Below the pieces are notes generated by a model. The model worked only from the letters and a program-made list of their open reading frames with translations, was not told the DNA's origin and did not search any database. 32,864 nucleotides of DNA from CAZYMI01 sp964648505 (GTDB taxonomy: Bacteria > Pseudomonadota > Alphaproteobacteria > Micavibrionales > Micavibrionaceae), in assembly GCA_964648505.1 (NCBI GenBank), contig CAZYMI010000021.1, positions 1 to 32,864 on the forward strand, written 5' to 3'. A program made the position numbers and the translations under genes. This document shows positions 1-8,400 of this stretch, in pieces; position 1 is the stretch's first letter, and every line of letters starts with the position of its first letter.

Positions 1-1
1 G

Positions 2-226
2 TTAAAAGAGATTGCGCGTGACGTGCCGCTTGATAGATTGCTCATTGAAACAGATAGCCCATATTTGGCGCCGGAGCCTTATAGGGGCAAAACCAACCAG
101 CCGGCCTATGTTATCAACACGGGAAAAATGCTTGCAGAACTTAAGTCAGTAAATGAAGAAACCATTGCAAGCCATTCTAAAAATAACTTTTTTTCACTTT
201 TTAGTCGCGCTGTTTTAATGTCATGA
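2..226 (+). CDS. TatD-family metal-dependent hydrolase (C-terminal part only)
   Basis: The frame is open from the left edge, so only the last ~74 residues are present. They carry the conserved C-terminal TatD block (RLLIETDSPYLAPEPYRGK), whose Asp in ETDSP is a metal ligand in this family, followed by the usual Asn-Pro/Gln-Pro and Ala-rich helix region. TatD proteins are TIM-barrel, Mg/Zn-dependent deoxyribonucleases or deacylase-like hydrolases. The stop overlaps the next start by 4 bases (ATGA at 223-226), which implies translational coupling with the PhnP-like gene. The exact substrate is unknown. The gene start lies outside the window. Confidence 0.9.
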   Translation, partial: LKEIARDVPLDRLLIETDSPYLAPEPYRGKTNQPAYVINTGKMLAELKSVNEETIASHSKNNFFSLFSRAVLMS

Positions 227-1023
227 CAGAAGTCATAATCACTATTTTGGGCTGTGGCGGGTCAATGGGTGTACCTGTGCCCGGTAATGGCTGGGGGGCC
301 TGTGATCCGAACGAGCCGCGCAACATACGCCTTCGTGCATCGGTTGCCGTTCAAACGCCAGAAACTACAATTGTTGTCGATACAGGACATGACTTTAGGC
401 AACAAGTAAATGTAAATAATATCAATAAGATAGACGCTGTTCTTTACACACATATTCATGGCGATCACACCCATGGCATCGATGATTTGCGTGCCTTTAA
501 AGAACGACAAAAATCACCTGTACCTATTTTCAGTATGACTGAAACGATTGAAGAGCTTAAAGACCGGTTTGAATATATTCTTTGTGGCGCAAAAGATGAA
601 ACCGGCCTTTACCCAGCGATGGTTCACCCCGTTAGCTGGTCAGATATAGATGTGTACGCGCCCCATAAAATCGGGAATATCCCTTTCCGTGCTTTTTTAC
701 AAGATCATTCAACTTGCAGATCTTTAGGGTTCCGCTTTGGCGGGGCTGGATATTCGACAGATATGGTGAATTTAGATGAAAAGGCGATTGAGATACTGCA
801 AGGAATTGATATCTGGATCGCAGATTGTGGCGCTATGGGCTTCAACGGGCCCCTTATTCACGCGAATTTAGAGAGAATTATAGAGCTAAACGCTAAAATC
901 AATGCAAAAAAGGTCTATTTGACCCATCTTACCCATAGAATTGACTATAATTCGACACAAAAAACCCTCCCTGAAGGGTATTTTTTGGCTTATGACGGCC
1001 TGAAACTTAAAACGAGCTTATAA
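223..1023 (+). CDS. PhnP-like MBL-fold metallo-hydrolase
   Basis: A 266-residue protein of the metallo-beta-lactamase fold. It has the N-terminal GCGGSMGVPVPG strand/turn typical of the COG1235 PhnP-like group, the zinc motif THIHGDHTHGIDD (His77, His79, Asp81, His82), a DHS near residue 163, IADCG near 200 and the terminal THLTHRID histidine. Characterised members are cyclic phosphodiesterases (PhnP) or RNase Z relatives, so a phosphodiester-type substrate is a family-based inference. The start is fixed by the ATGA overlap with the TatD gene. queA begins on the base after its stop, so the three genes are probably one transcript. Confidence 0.9.
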   Translation: MTEVIITILGCGGSMGVPVPGNGWGACDPNEPRNIRLRASVAVQTPETTIVVDTGHDFRQQVNVNNINKIDAVLYTHIHGDHTHGIDDLRAFKERQKSPVPIFSMTETIEELKDRFEYILCGAKDETGLYPAMVHPVSWSDIDVYAPHKIGNIPFRAFLQDHSTCRSLGFRFGGAGYSTDMVNLDEKAIEILQGIDIWIADCGAMGFNGPLIHANLERIIELNAKINAKKVYLTHLTHRIDYNSTQKTLPEGYFLAYDGLKLKTSL

Positions 1024-2079
1024 ATGCTGGTTGATGACTTTGATTTCAACTTGCCAGAACAGCTTATTGCGCTCAGGCCTCACCCTATCAGGGACGAGGC
1101 GCGCCAGCTTGTCGTTAAAGCAGGCCAAGCTTTTCACGATAACACCGTATTAAATCTAGCTGACCATTTGAATTCAGGCGATATTTTGGTCTTTAATGAT
1201 ACACGCGTTATACCCGCGCAGCTTAAGGCTATAAAAGGTCTTTCCAAGTTTTCTATTACTTTACACAAGCGTGTTCAAGCTACTTGTTGGGACACTTTTA
1301 TAAAAAATAGCAGAAGGCTAAAAGAGGGCGATATCCTAGATTTCTCAGACCAATTATCGGCATCTGTGGATAAAAAAGGGGATAATGGCGAGCATAGATT
1401 GACGTTTCATGTGAAACCTGATCAAAACCTGCTAGGCGCTTCTTCTTTAGATTCGCTCATTGCTGAAATTGGCGTTATGCCTATACCGCCTTATATTGCC
1501 AGCAAGCGCAAAATTGATGAGCGCGATGCGCAAGATTACCAAACCATGTTTGCAAAACGGGAAGGGGCTGTGGCGGCGCCTACTGCAAGCCTGCATTTCA
1601 CAGATAGGCTTTTAGGTAAATTGAAGGCCAAGGGCGTTAAAACTGTAACACTTACTTTGCATGTGGGGGCAGGCACATTTTTACCTGTGAAGGCGGAAGA
1701 CACCGCGGATCATAAAATGCATACAGAATGGGGAGAAATTACTCCAGACGCTGCTAAAACACTGAATGATGCTAAGGCCGCCGGTGGTCGCATTGTGGCT
1801 GTTGGAACAACAACGTTGCGGTTGATTGAAAGTGCGGCTGACGCGAACGGTGTTGTGCACCCGTTTTGCGGCGATACGGCTATATTTATTACGCCTGGCT
1901 ACCGTTTTAAGGCTATTGATATATTGATGACTAACTTTCACCTGCCAAAATCAACGCTTTTTATGCTGGTGTGCGCCTTTTGCGGAACCGAGGCCATGAA
2001 AAAAGCGTATGCCCACGCTATTGATAATCAGTACAGATTTTACAGCTACGGTGATTCAAGTCTGCTATTTAGGTTGTGA
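1024..2079 (+). CDS. queA: tRNA preQ1(34) S-adenosylmethionine ribosyltransferase-isomerase QueA
   Basis: This 351-residue protein matches QueA along its length. It has the opening DDFDFNLPEQLIALRP, GDILVFNDTRVIPAQL near residues 52-67, the GAVAAPTASLHFT block near 179 (usually GSVAAPTAGLHFT), THLHVGAGTFLPV-like LTLHVGAGTFLPV, VGTTTLR, and the end FYSYGDSSLLF. QueA transfers the ribosyl part of SAM to preQ1 in the tRNA wobble position to give epoxyqueuosine. The length is normal and nothing looks broken. The start directly abuts the previous stop. The usual partner tgt does not follow; instead a 93-base gap leads to a polysaccharide cluster. Confidence 0.96.
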   Translation: MLVDDFDFNLPEQLIALRPHPIRDEARQLVVKAGQAFHDNTVLNLADHLNSGDILVFNDTRVIPAQLKAIKGLSKFSITLHKRVQATCWDTFIKNSRRLKEGDILDFSDQLSASVDKKGDNGEHRLTFHVKPDQNLLGASSLDSLIAEIGVMPIPPYIASKRKIDERDAQDYQTMFAKREGAVAAPTASLHFTDRLLGKLKAKGVKTVTLTLHVGAGTFLPVKAEDTADHKMHTEWGEITPDAAKTLNDAKAAGGRIVAVGTTTLRLIESAADANGVVHPFCGDTAIFITPGYRFKAIDILMTNFHLPKSTLFMLVCAFCGTEAMKKAYAHAIDNQYRFYSYGDSSLLFRL

Positions 2080-2172
2080 AGGTTCATAAATAGTCTTTTA
2101 TAAATTGTGACGACGCCTATAGATTAACTATTAAAAAACGTTCAAGTTCAGAGTTTAACAAGATAAAGAAAA

Positions 2173-3054
2173 ATGAAAAAAATATTTGTTATTGGTGCAA
2201 CAGGTATGCTTGGGCATAAACTCGCGCTGAAGCTATCGAGCTATCATCATGTTATAGCAAGCGTGCGTGGTAAAATCCCTGATTTTTTTACACCACATAT
2301 TTCTCACAATCTTTCAATCATGGAAGGCGTAGATGCTTTTAAACCAGAGACGGTCGAAAACGCTATTCAATCAGTTAAACCTGACTATGTTTTGAATTGT
2401 GTGGGCATTGTGAAGCAACTGGCCGAAGCAAAAGACCCAGTGACATCCATCTCGATTAACGCGCTTTTCCCCCACCAACTTGAAAGATTTGCCAATAAAT
2501 ACAATTTCAAATTGATACATTTCAGCACCGATTGCGTATTTTCCGGCCAAAAAGGGCCTTACACTCAAAATGATCCCTCAGATGTCAATGATCTCTACGG
2601 TATGACTAAGTTTTTAGGGGAAGTGAAGGGGCCGAATGCGCTCACTTTGCGTTCATCTATCATCGGCCGCGAATTTAATAACCCGACTGGCTTGATTGAA
2701 TGGTTTTTATCGCAAAAAGGTAAAATGGTGAAAGGATTTGCGGGAGCTCTTTACACAGGGCTGACCACAAACACGATGGCAGATCTTATTGCTTTCATTA
2801 TAGATAAAAAGCCGCAATTAAATGGTTTATACCAAGTTGCATCACAAGAAATTTCTAAGTTTGATCTTTTAAAGCTGGTCAATGATATTGCGAGAACAAA
2901 TACCACAATCGAAAAAGATGATGTGTTCTTATGTGATCGCCGTCTATCCAGTATGGAATTCCATAACGCATCAGGTTGGCAAGCGCCCAACTGGCCTGAA
3001 ATGCTGAAAACGATGTTTGACGAAGACAAAGCCTACTATATAACTAGCCCCTAA
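2173..3054 (+). CDS. RmlD-like SDR, probable UDP-4-keto-6-deoxyhexosamine reductase
   Basis: A 293-residue extended short-chain dehydrogenase. It has the NAD(P)-binding glycine motif GATGMLG at residues 8-14, FSTDCVF at 117-123 and the catalytic YGMTK (Tyr142, Lys146). It resembles dTDP-4-dehydrorhamnose reductases. The two following genes encode a CapE/WbjB-type dehydratase and a WecB-type 2-epimerase, so the likely substrate is a UDP-2-acetamido-4-keto-6-deoxy-L-hexose. The FnlB/CapF/WbjC reductase of the L-FucNAc pathway carries an extra C-terminal cupin domain (about 370 residues). This protein lacks it and is closer in layout to WbvR of the L-RhaNAc/L-QuiNAc route. The sugar assignment is inference. 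It starts the polysaccharide operon; its ribosome-binding site is weak. Confidence 0.85.
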   Translation: MKKIFVIGATGMLGHKLALKLSSYHHVIASVRGKIPDFFTPHISHNLSIMEGVDAFKPETVENAIQSVKPDYVLNCVGIVKQLAEAKDPVTSISINALFPHQLERFANKYNFKLIHFSTDCVFSGQKGPYTQNDPSDVNDLYGMTKFLGEVKGPNALTLRSSIIGREFNNPTGLIEWFLSQKGKMVKGFAGALYTGLTTNTMADLIAFIIDKKPQLNGLYQVASQEISKFDLLKLVNDIARTNTTIEKDDVFLCDRRLSSMEFHNASGWQAPNWPEMLKTMFDEDKAYYITSP

Positions 3055-3081
3055 ATATTAAAGATCTTTTCTCATAGGACG

Positions 3082-4161
3082 ATGATGCTTACAAATTTTG
3101 ATGGGAAACGAATTCTGATTACCGGCGGCACAGGCTCGCTCGGTAAGGTTTTGTTAAAAAGGCTTCTTAGTGGCAAAGAAGGCACGCCCGAAAGTGTTAC
3201 CATTTTCTCGCGCGATGAAGCCAAGCAGCATGCGTTGCGCCTTGATTATCTTCATACAGATGAAGGATCTACAGATGAGGTGATTTACAATAACTTTTCT
3301 CGCAAAGTAAAATTTATTATCGGTGATATACGTGATTATCATAGTGTTTTACGTGCCTTGAAGAATGTTGATATTGTTTTTAATGCAGCTGCCTTAAAGC
3401 AGGTGCCTACATGTGAATATTTTCCGTTTCAAGCCGTGATGACCAATATTATGGGCGCTGAAAATATTGTTCGTGCTATTTTGAACAACGACCTTCCTGT
3501 TGAGGTGGTTGTCGGTATTTCAACCGATAAAGCCGCAAAACCAGTGAACGTTATGGGGATGACCAAATCACTACAAGAACGCGTGTTTTTAAGCGCGAAT
3601 ATTGATTCAAACAAAACGCGATTTGTTCTTGCACGATATGGCAACGTACTCGCTTCGCGTGGTTCAGTTATTCCACTTTTTCATCAACTTATTAAGGGTG
3701 GGAAGGATGTTACCATTACAGATGAGCGCATGACCCGCTTTTTGCTTAGCCTTGAAGAGGCTGTAGATGTTATCTTGTACGCTGTGCGCAACGGGAATAA
3801 AGGTGAAATGTTTATCCCCCGTATTCCTTCAGCTTTGGTTGTTGATGTGGCTTCCGTGCTTATCGGCGATCGTAAAAATAAAATGGTTGTCACTGGAATT
3901 CGTCCTGGTGAAAAACTACATGAAGCTCTTATTACAGAAGAAGAAGCAGCCCGCACGGTTGAACGCGGCCCATATTACGTGGTTGCCCCAATCTTACCTG
4001 AAATTCAGGTTGCGGAAGTTATGAAAGGCCCATTTTTGAACAAAGAATATACATCGGCTGATGATGTAATGACACGCCATGAAGTCGCTGCACTTTTAAT
4101 TAAACGTAACCTTCTGGTTGATCATCAAGAGGGGCTTCACAGGGAAGAATTGCTGAGATGA
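3082..4161 (+). CDS. CapE/WbjB/WbvB-type UDP-GlcNAc 4,6-dehydratase
   Basis: A 359-residue SDR of the polysaccharide-biosynthesis (CapD-like) family with GGTGSLG at residues 15-21, FNAAALKQVP near 100-109, ISTDKAAKPVNVMGMTK at 146-162 and IRPGEKLHE. The usual catalytic YxxxK is MxxxK here (Met158, Lys162), as known for S. aureus CapE and relatives that convert UDP-GlcNAc to UDP-4-keto-6-deoxy sugars with inversion at C5. It would supply the substrate for its RmlD-like neighbour. The start could be ATG 3082 or ATG 3085; AGGAC just upstream fits the latter slightly better. The stop overlaps the next start by 4 bases (ATGA). Confidence 0.9.
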   Translation: MMLTNFDGKRILITGGTGSLGKVLLKRLLSGKEGTPESVTIFSRDEAKQHALRLDYLHTDEGSTDEVIYNNFSRKVKFIIGDIRDYHSVLRALKNVDIVFNAAALKQVPTCEYFPFQAVMTNIMGAENIVRAILNNDLPVEVVVGISTDKAAKPVNVMGMTKSLQERVFLSANIDSNKTRFVLARYGNVLASRGSVIPLFHQLIKGGKDVTITDERMTRFLLSLEEAVDVILYAVRNGNKGEMFIPRIPSALVVDVASVLIGDRKNKMVVTGIRPGEKLHEALITEEEAARTVERGPYYVVAPILPEIQVAEVMKGPFLNKEYTSADDVMTRHEVAALLIKRNLLVDHQEGLHREELLR

Positions 4162-5258
4162 AAATTGCCACAGCTCTAGGAACGCGCCCAGAAATTATAC
4201 GTCTTTCGCTTATCATTAAAAAACTTGATATTTTGTGTGACCATATTCTCATTCACACAGGCCAAAACTTTGATCGTAATTTAAGTGATGTTTTTTTTGA
4301 AGAACTAAGTGTTCGCAAACCAAATTACTATCTTGATGTAAAAGCCGACACAACTGCCGGTCAGATCGGTCAAATTTTAGAGCGCTGCGAAAAGGTGTTT
4401 CGCGATGAAAAGCCCGATCGCATTTTGATTTTGGGAGACACAAATTCGGCTCTGTGCGCTATCATTGCTAAGCGAATGGGGATTCCAATTTATCATATGG
4501 AAGCAGGAAACCGTTGTTTTGATGACCGTGTGCCCGAAGAAGTAAACCGCCGCATCATCGATCATTCCAGTGACATTCTTTTGCCTTATACCCACCGTAG
4601 CAAGGAAAATCTTTACCGCGAAGGTTTTGCGCCCAATCGAGTTTATGTAACAGGTAACCCGATTGCAGAAGTGATTGAAGCGTATATGAACGATATTGAT
4701 AAAAGTAATGTTCTTGACCGCTTAAAGCTTAATACAAGCGAATATTTTCTTGCCACCATCCACCGCGCAGAAAATGTTGACGATGCTGGACGCTTTGCTG
4801 ACATTCTAAGCGCGCTTAATAAAGTGGCTGAGCAATATAAAATGCCCGTTATTGTGAGTACGCATCCGCGCACACGCGCAAGAATCTCGGGCCAGAAAAT
4901 TGAAATGAACCCCCTTGTTCAGTTTATTGAACCGTTTGGCTTTTTTGATTTTATCAAACTTGAACAAAACGCATTCTGCTTATTAAGTGATAGTGGCACT
5001 GTGCAAGAAGAGGCATCTATTTTTGGTGTCCCATCCGTTACAGTGCGTGATGTGACAGAGCGTCCGGAAACGATTGATTGCGGCAGCAATATTATCAGCG
5101 GCGCAAATGCAGCAGATTTGCTTCGTGCTATTAAAGTTGTGACCGCACTTCAACCGCAATGGAAAGCACCAGAAGAATATATGAACCTTTCTGTTAGCGA
5201 TACAGTTTGTCGGGTTTTGCTATCTTATAACCATCTATCTTCCAACCTTCGGGGGTAG
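4158..5258 (+). CDS. WecB-like UDP-N-acetylhexosamine 2-epimerase
   Basis: A 366-residue member of the non-hydrolysing UDP-GlcNAc 2-epimerase family (GT-B fold). Visible landmarks are ATALGTRPEIIRLS at the N-terminus, HTGQNFD near residue 34, ILGDTNSALCA near 90, YHMEAGNRCFD near 111, PEEVNRR, the LATIHRAENVD block near 200, and SDSGTVQEEA near 277. It is translationally coupled to the dehydratase by an ATGA overlap. In this neighbourhood it most likely epimerises C2 of a 6-deoxy-L-sugar nucleotide (WbjD/WbvD role) rather than making UDP-ManNAc, but the sequence alone does not decide that. Confidence 0.92.
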   Translation: MKIATALGTRPEIIRLSLIIKKLDILCDHILIHTGQNFDRNLSDVFFEELSVRKPNYYLDVKADTTAGQIGQILERCEKVFRDEKPDRILILGDTNSALCAIIAKRMGIPIYHMEAGNRCFDDRVPEEVNRRIIDHSSDILLPYTHRSKENLYREGFAPNRVYVTGNPIAEVIEAYMNDIDKSNVLDRLKLNTSEYFLATIHRAENVDDAGRFADILSALNKVAEQYKMPVIVSTHPRTRARISGQKIEMNPLVQFIEPFGFFDFIKLEQNAFCLLSDSGTVQEEASIFGVPSVTVRDVTERPETIDCGSNIISGANAADLLRAIKVVTALQPQWKAPEEYMNLSVSDTVCRVLLSYNHLSSNLRG

Positions 5259-5262
5259 TGAG

Positions 5263-6102
5263 GTGCCAGACAAAATTACCACACAAACATTCGACAGAAT
5301 TATAAAAGCTAATAGCATGAAAAACTATTGGACAAACTTTTGGCATCATCGAGAAGTACTTTACATTTTATCTTACCGCGATATTGCTGTGCGCTACAAG
5401 CAAACGATTTTAGGGTATGTTTGGGCTTTTTTAAAACCGCTTTTCACAATGATTGCACTTACAATTGTTTTTGACAAAATTGCAAAGCTTCCTTCTGGGG
5501 GTATGCCTTACCCTGTGCTTGTATTATCGGGAATTGTTCCATGGTATTTTTTTTCAAACACCTTGGTAGATATTAGTAATTCAATAGTTAATAATAAAGC
5601 CATGGTTTCGAAGATCTATTTTCCGCGAATGTTTCTACCTTTTTCAAGCTTAGGTGTGGGGTTGGTCGATGTCGCTATTTCCTTATTATTACTTTTACTT
5701 TTTATGTTGTTTTATGGAGTCACACTCTCTATCACGATGTTAGTTTTGCCCTTTGTTATTTTTCTTGCCATGATGATTTGCACCGGCATAGGCCTCTTTT
5801 TTTCTGCCCTGAATGCCCAATATCGTGATGTGCAATTTATTATTCCATTTCTAATTCAATTTGGTCTTTATATTTCTCCCGTTGGCTTTTCGGCAGATTT
5901 AGTGCCTGAAAAATGGCGCTTATTATATTCGTTAAACCCTATGGTTGGTGTTATTGATGGATTTAGATGGGCTGTGAGTGGGGGTGAAACTTTTGTTTAT
6001 CTGCCAGGTTTGTTGGTTTCAATTATTATTGCTATTTCAGCTGCATTTTTAGGAACAAAATATTTTCAGCATGTTGAACGAAAATTCGCGGATGTTATTT
6101 GA
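5263..6102 (+). CDS. wzm: ABC-2 type polysaccharide export permease Wzm
   Basis: A 279-residue inner-membrane protein with six hydrophobic stretches (roughly residues 50-75, 83-105, 128-160, 163-190, 195-220, 248-268). It has the Wzm/TagG hallmark segment REVLYILSYRDIAVRYKQT ahead of the first membrane span and LNPMVGVIDGFRWA before the last. It forms the channel for export of an undecaprenyl-linked glycan together with Wzt encoded next. The start is GTG at 5263, four bases after the epimerase stop, with a G-rich Shine-Dalgarno-like stretch inside the upstream gene. An in-frame ATG at 5317 is an alternative start. Confidence 0.93.
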   Translation: MPDKITTQTFDRIIKANSMKNYWTNFWHHREVLYILSYRDIAVRYKQTILGYVWAFLKPLFTMIALTIVFDKIAKLPSGGMPYPVLVLSGIVPWYFFSNTLVDISNSIVNNKAMVSKIYFPRMFLPFSSLGVGLVDVAISLLLLLLFMLFYGVTLSITMLVLPFVIFLAMMICTGIGLFFSALNAQYRDVQFIIPFLIQFGLYISPVGFSADLVPEKWRLLYSLNPMVGVIDGFRWAVSGGETFVYLPGLLVSIIIAISAAFLGTKYFQHVERKFADVI

Positions 6103-6110
6103 GGGTTTAA

Positions 6111-7382
6111 ATGTCTAAAACAATTTTAGATGTGCAGAACGTCTGTAAAAAATACACTATTAAAAGTGCCCACTATCAAAGTTATAATACACTTTATGAA
6201 ACTCTAGATATCCGTAAATACTTTAGCAAAAATAAAATTCGTTTAAAAAAATCTGAATTTACTGCATTAGATAATATTTCATTCTCAGTTCAAGAAGGTG
6301 ATTGCCTTGGCATCATAGGCAGCAACGGTGCTGGTAAATCAACTCTGCTTAAAATTTTAAGCCAGATTACAGAGCCAACGAGCGGGTCTATAGGCTTTAA
6401 TGGTCGTATCGCCAGTCTTCTTGAAGTAGGAACAGGGTTTCATGCTGAACTCACAGGGCGTGAAAATATATACTTAAATGGTACCATCTTAGGTATGACG
6501 CGCGCTGAAATTACAAGAAAATTTGATCAAATCGTTGATTTTTCTGGAATTGAAAAGTTTCTTGATGTGCCTGTAAAACGTTATTCATCCGGTATGTATG
6601 TGCGACTTGCTTTTTCTGTAGCCGCCCATCTTGAATGTGAAATTCTTGTTATTGATGAAGTTCTGGCCGTCGGCGACGCATCCTTTCAAAAAAAATGCCT
6701 CGGAAAAATGAATGAAAAATCAAAAGAAGGCCGAACGGTTTTGTTTGTAAGCCACAATATGCCATCTATACGTACGCTTTGTAATCGTGCAATTTTACTA
6801 AACGCAGGAAAGCTTGTATTTGACGGAGATCAAAATGAAGCTACTCATCGCTATTTGGAGCTTCAAGGAAAAGTAATTCCTGAAAAGGTTTGGGAGAATG
6901 ATCCTCCAGGAAACGATTATTTCTGCTGTAGGGCAATTAAGGTCATTGGCGGAGAAGGTTCTTATAGCGGGCGCGTTCCCAATGATAAACCTCTAAAAAT
7001 TGAAATCGATTATGACGTAATTGTGCCAAATACAATCATGGGGGCCACTATTTATATTCAAAATCTTGAGGGTGATATTATTTTTAGTTCTATTAGTAAT
7101 CATGAAGATGCGTGGCACGGAAAGCCCAGGCATGTAGGATCATATAAAAGTGAATGTGTTATACCTGCTGACTTATTAGCTGATGGTATTTATACAGTCA
7201 GTGTTAATCTGTGGGCAGCTGGATACACAATGGTTGCGCCGATTGAATCTGCTGTTACTTTTGAAGTATACGATACAGGTGTTTTGCGCGGCGATTATTT
7301 TGGAGGCTGGGGGGGATTAATTCGCCCCCGGTTAGAGTGGAAAACAAAACTTATTACACCTGTGCTTCGTGAAACCACTTAA
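6111..7382 (+). CDS. wzt: ABC polysaccharide export ATPase Wzt with C-terminal glycan-binding domain
   Basis: A 423-residue ATPase. The nucleotide-binding domain spans residues 1-250 with Walker A GSNGAGKST (70-78), signature YSSGM (158-162), Walker B ILVIDE (178-183) and H-loop SHN (214-216). Residues ~260-420 form an extra beta-rich domain matching the Wzt C-terminal domain found in O8/O9a-type exporters. There it recognises the modified non-reducing end of the finished glycan before transport. This implies a capped polymer, and methyltransferase genes follow at once. A good ribosome-binding site (GAGGGT) precedes ATG 6111. It lies 8 bases after wzm and overlaps the next gene by 14 bases. 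Confidence 0.95.
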   Translation: MSKTILDVQNVCKKYTIKSAHYQSYNTLYETLDIRKYFSKNKIRLKKSEFTALDNISFSVQEGDCLGIIGSNGAGKSTLLKILSQITEPTSGSIGFNGRIASLLEVGTGFHAELTGRENIYLNGTILGMTRAEITRKFDQIVDFSGIEKFLDVPVKRYSSGMYVRLAFSVAAHLECEILVIDEVLAVGDASFQKKCLGKMNEKSKEGRTVLFVSHNMPSIRTLCNRAILLNAGKLVFDGDQNEATHRYLELQGKVIPEKVWENDPPGNDYFCCRAIKVIGGEGSYSGRVPNDKPLKIEIDYDVIVPNTIMGATIYIQNLEGDIIFSSISNHEDAWHGKPRHVGSYKSECVIPADLLADGIYTVSVNLWAAGYTMVAPIESAVTFEVYDTGVLRGDYFGGWGGLIRPRLEWKTKLITPVLRETT

Positions 7383-8394
7383 GTATAAAAAGAATGCGTA
7401 TGAAATTATGGAATCGCTAAAAAAGAATTTTTATAACACACCACTGGAGCTAGACGATTCATGTCGTTCTTTCATTAAATTTGGTGAGCGTGTTTTAGAT
7501 ATTGGTTGTGGTATTCGTCCTCAATCTTATTTTAAACCTTACTTGCATGTGTGCCTTGAGCCCTATCAAGAATATATCGATATTCTTAATACTTGCTACG
7601 CACGAGACCCAGGCTTTCTTATTTTGACAGGAAAGGCACAAGAGGTTCTTGAAAGTCTTCCGGATGAAAGTTTTGATAGTGTGTTTTTAATCGATGTTAT
7701 TGAACATTTAAAAAAAGATGATGGCTTTAGGCTTTTAAAACAAATGGAACGACTGGCAAGAAACCAGGTTTTAATTTTTACGCCATTAGGATTCATGCCT
7801 CAACATTATGAGCTTGGCGAAAAAGATGCGTGGGGCCTTGGTGGCACAGAATATCAGGAGCATAAATCAGGATGGCAACCAGAAGATTTTGATGGCCGAT
7901 GGGAGTTTCACATCTGCCCAAGTTATCATCAGCCCCCTAAAGGATATGAGAATGATAAAACATTTGGTGCATTCTGGGCTGTTTTAAATTGTGAAAATTT
8001 TAAGAGCAGAAAACCTTTGTCCGTTCGAACGCTCTTTATCGGCGAGGCTGTTCTGTCTCAAAACCCACAATTCAGTATTAAAATTAAAGATCGCGTTAAA
8101 GATATACGAATTCAAGATTATAAGTATATCTCCCTTACTTCGGATATATCTCCACAAAAATGTCTCGTTGGCCGGTTACCATTTTTTAGCAGCCCCTTTA
8201 AACCACTTGTACTTCAAAGGTTTCTTCTTTCAGTCATTAAAGGCTACCTTCTTTATAGTTTAATTCGTAGCTATAAAAAGAAATTTAGTTTTGGCAAGGT
8301 TGTCTATGTAGGCCAAAGTTCTCTACATAGGCGGATTGTGAATGCGGTAACAAAAATAAGTTTCATGCAATTCGAAAATGAATCTAAAGCATAA
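7369..8394 (+). CDS. Class I SAM-dependent methyltransferase of the polysaccharide cluster
   Basis: A 341-residue protein with a Rossmann methyltransferase core in its first ~190 residues: motif I VLDIGCG (42-48), an acidic end to the next strand (CLEPYQE), and DVIEHL near 109-114. The last ~130 residues form a basic, partly hydrophobic tail (LLSVIKGYLLYSLIRSYKKK) that could contact the membrane. It sits between wzt and a GT2-methyltransferase fusion, so methylation of the glycan or of a terminal residue is likely but inferred. The start is GTG 7369 inside the end of wzt; an in-frame ATG at 7408 is the alternative. Confidence 0.85.
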   Translation: MKPLKYKKNAYEIMESLKKNFYNTPLELDDSCRSFIKFGERVLDIGCGIRPQSYFKPYLHVCLEPYQEYIDILNTCYARDPGFLILTGKAQEVLESLPDESFDSVFLIDVIEHLKKDDGFRLLKQMERLARNQVLIFTPLGFMPQHYELGEKDAWGLGGTEYQEHKSGWQPEDFDGRWEFHICPSYHQPPKGYENDKTFGAFWAVLNCENFKSRKPLSVRTLFIGEAVLSQNPQFSIKIKDRVKDIRIQDYKYISLTSDISPQKCLVGRLPFFSSPFKPLVLQRFLLSVIKGYLLYSLIRSYKKKFSFGKVVYVGQSSLHRRIVNAVTKISFMQFENESKA

Positions 8395-8400
8395 TCGAGC

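Noticed and set aside
2074..2104. Promoter TTGTGA - TTATAA for the polysaccharide operon
   Set aside because: The -35 match is poor and the spacing 18-19; too weak to list as a feature, although a promoter must lie near here if queA does not read through.
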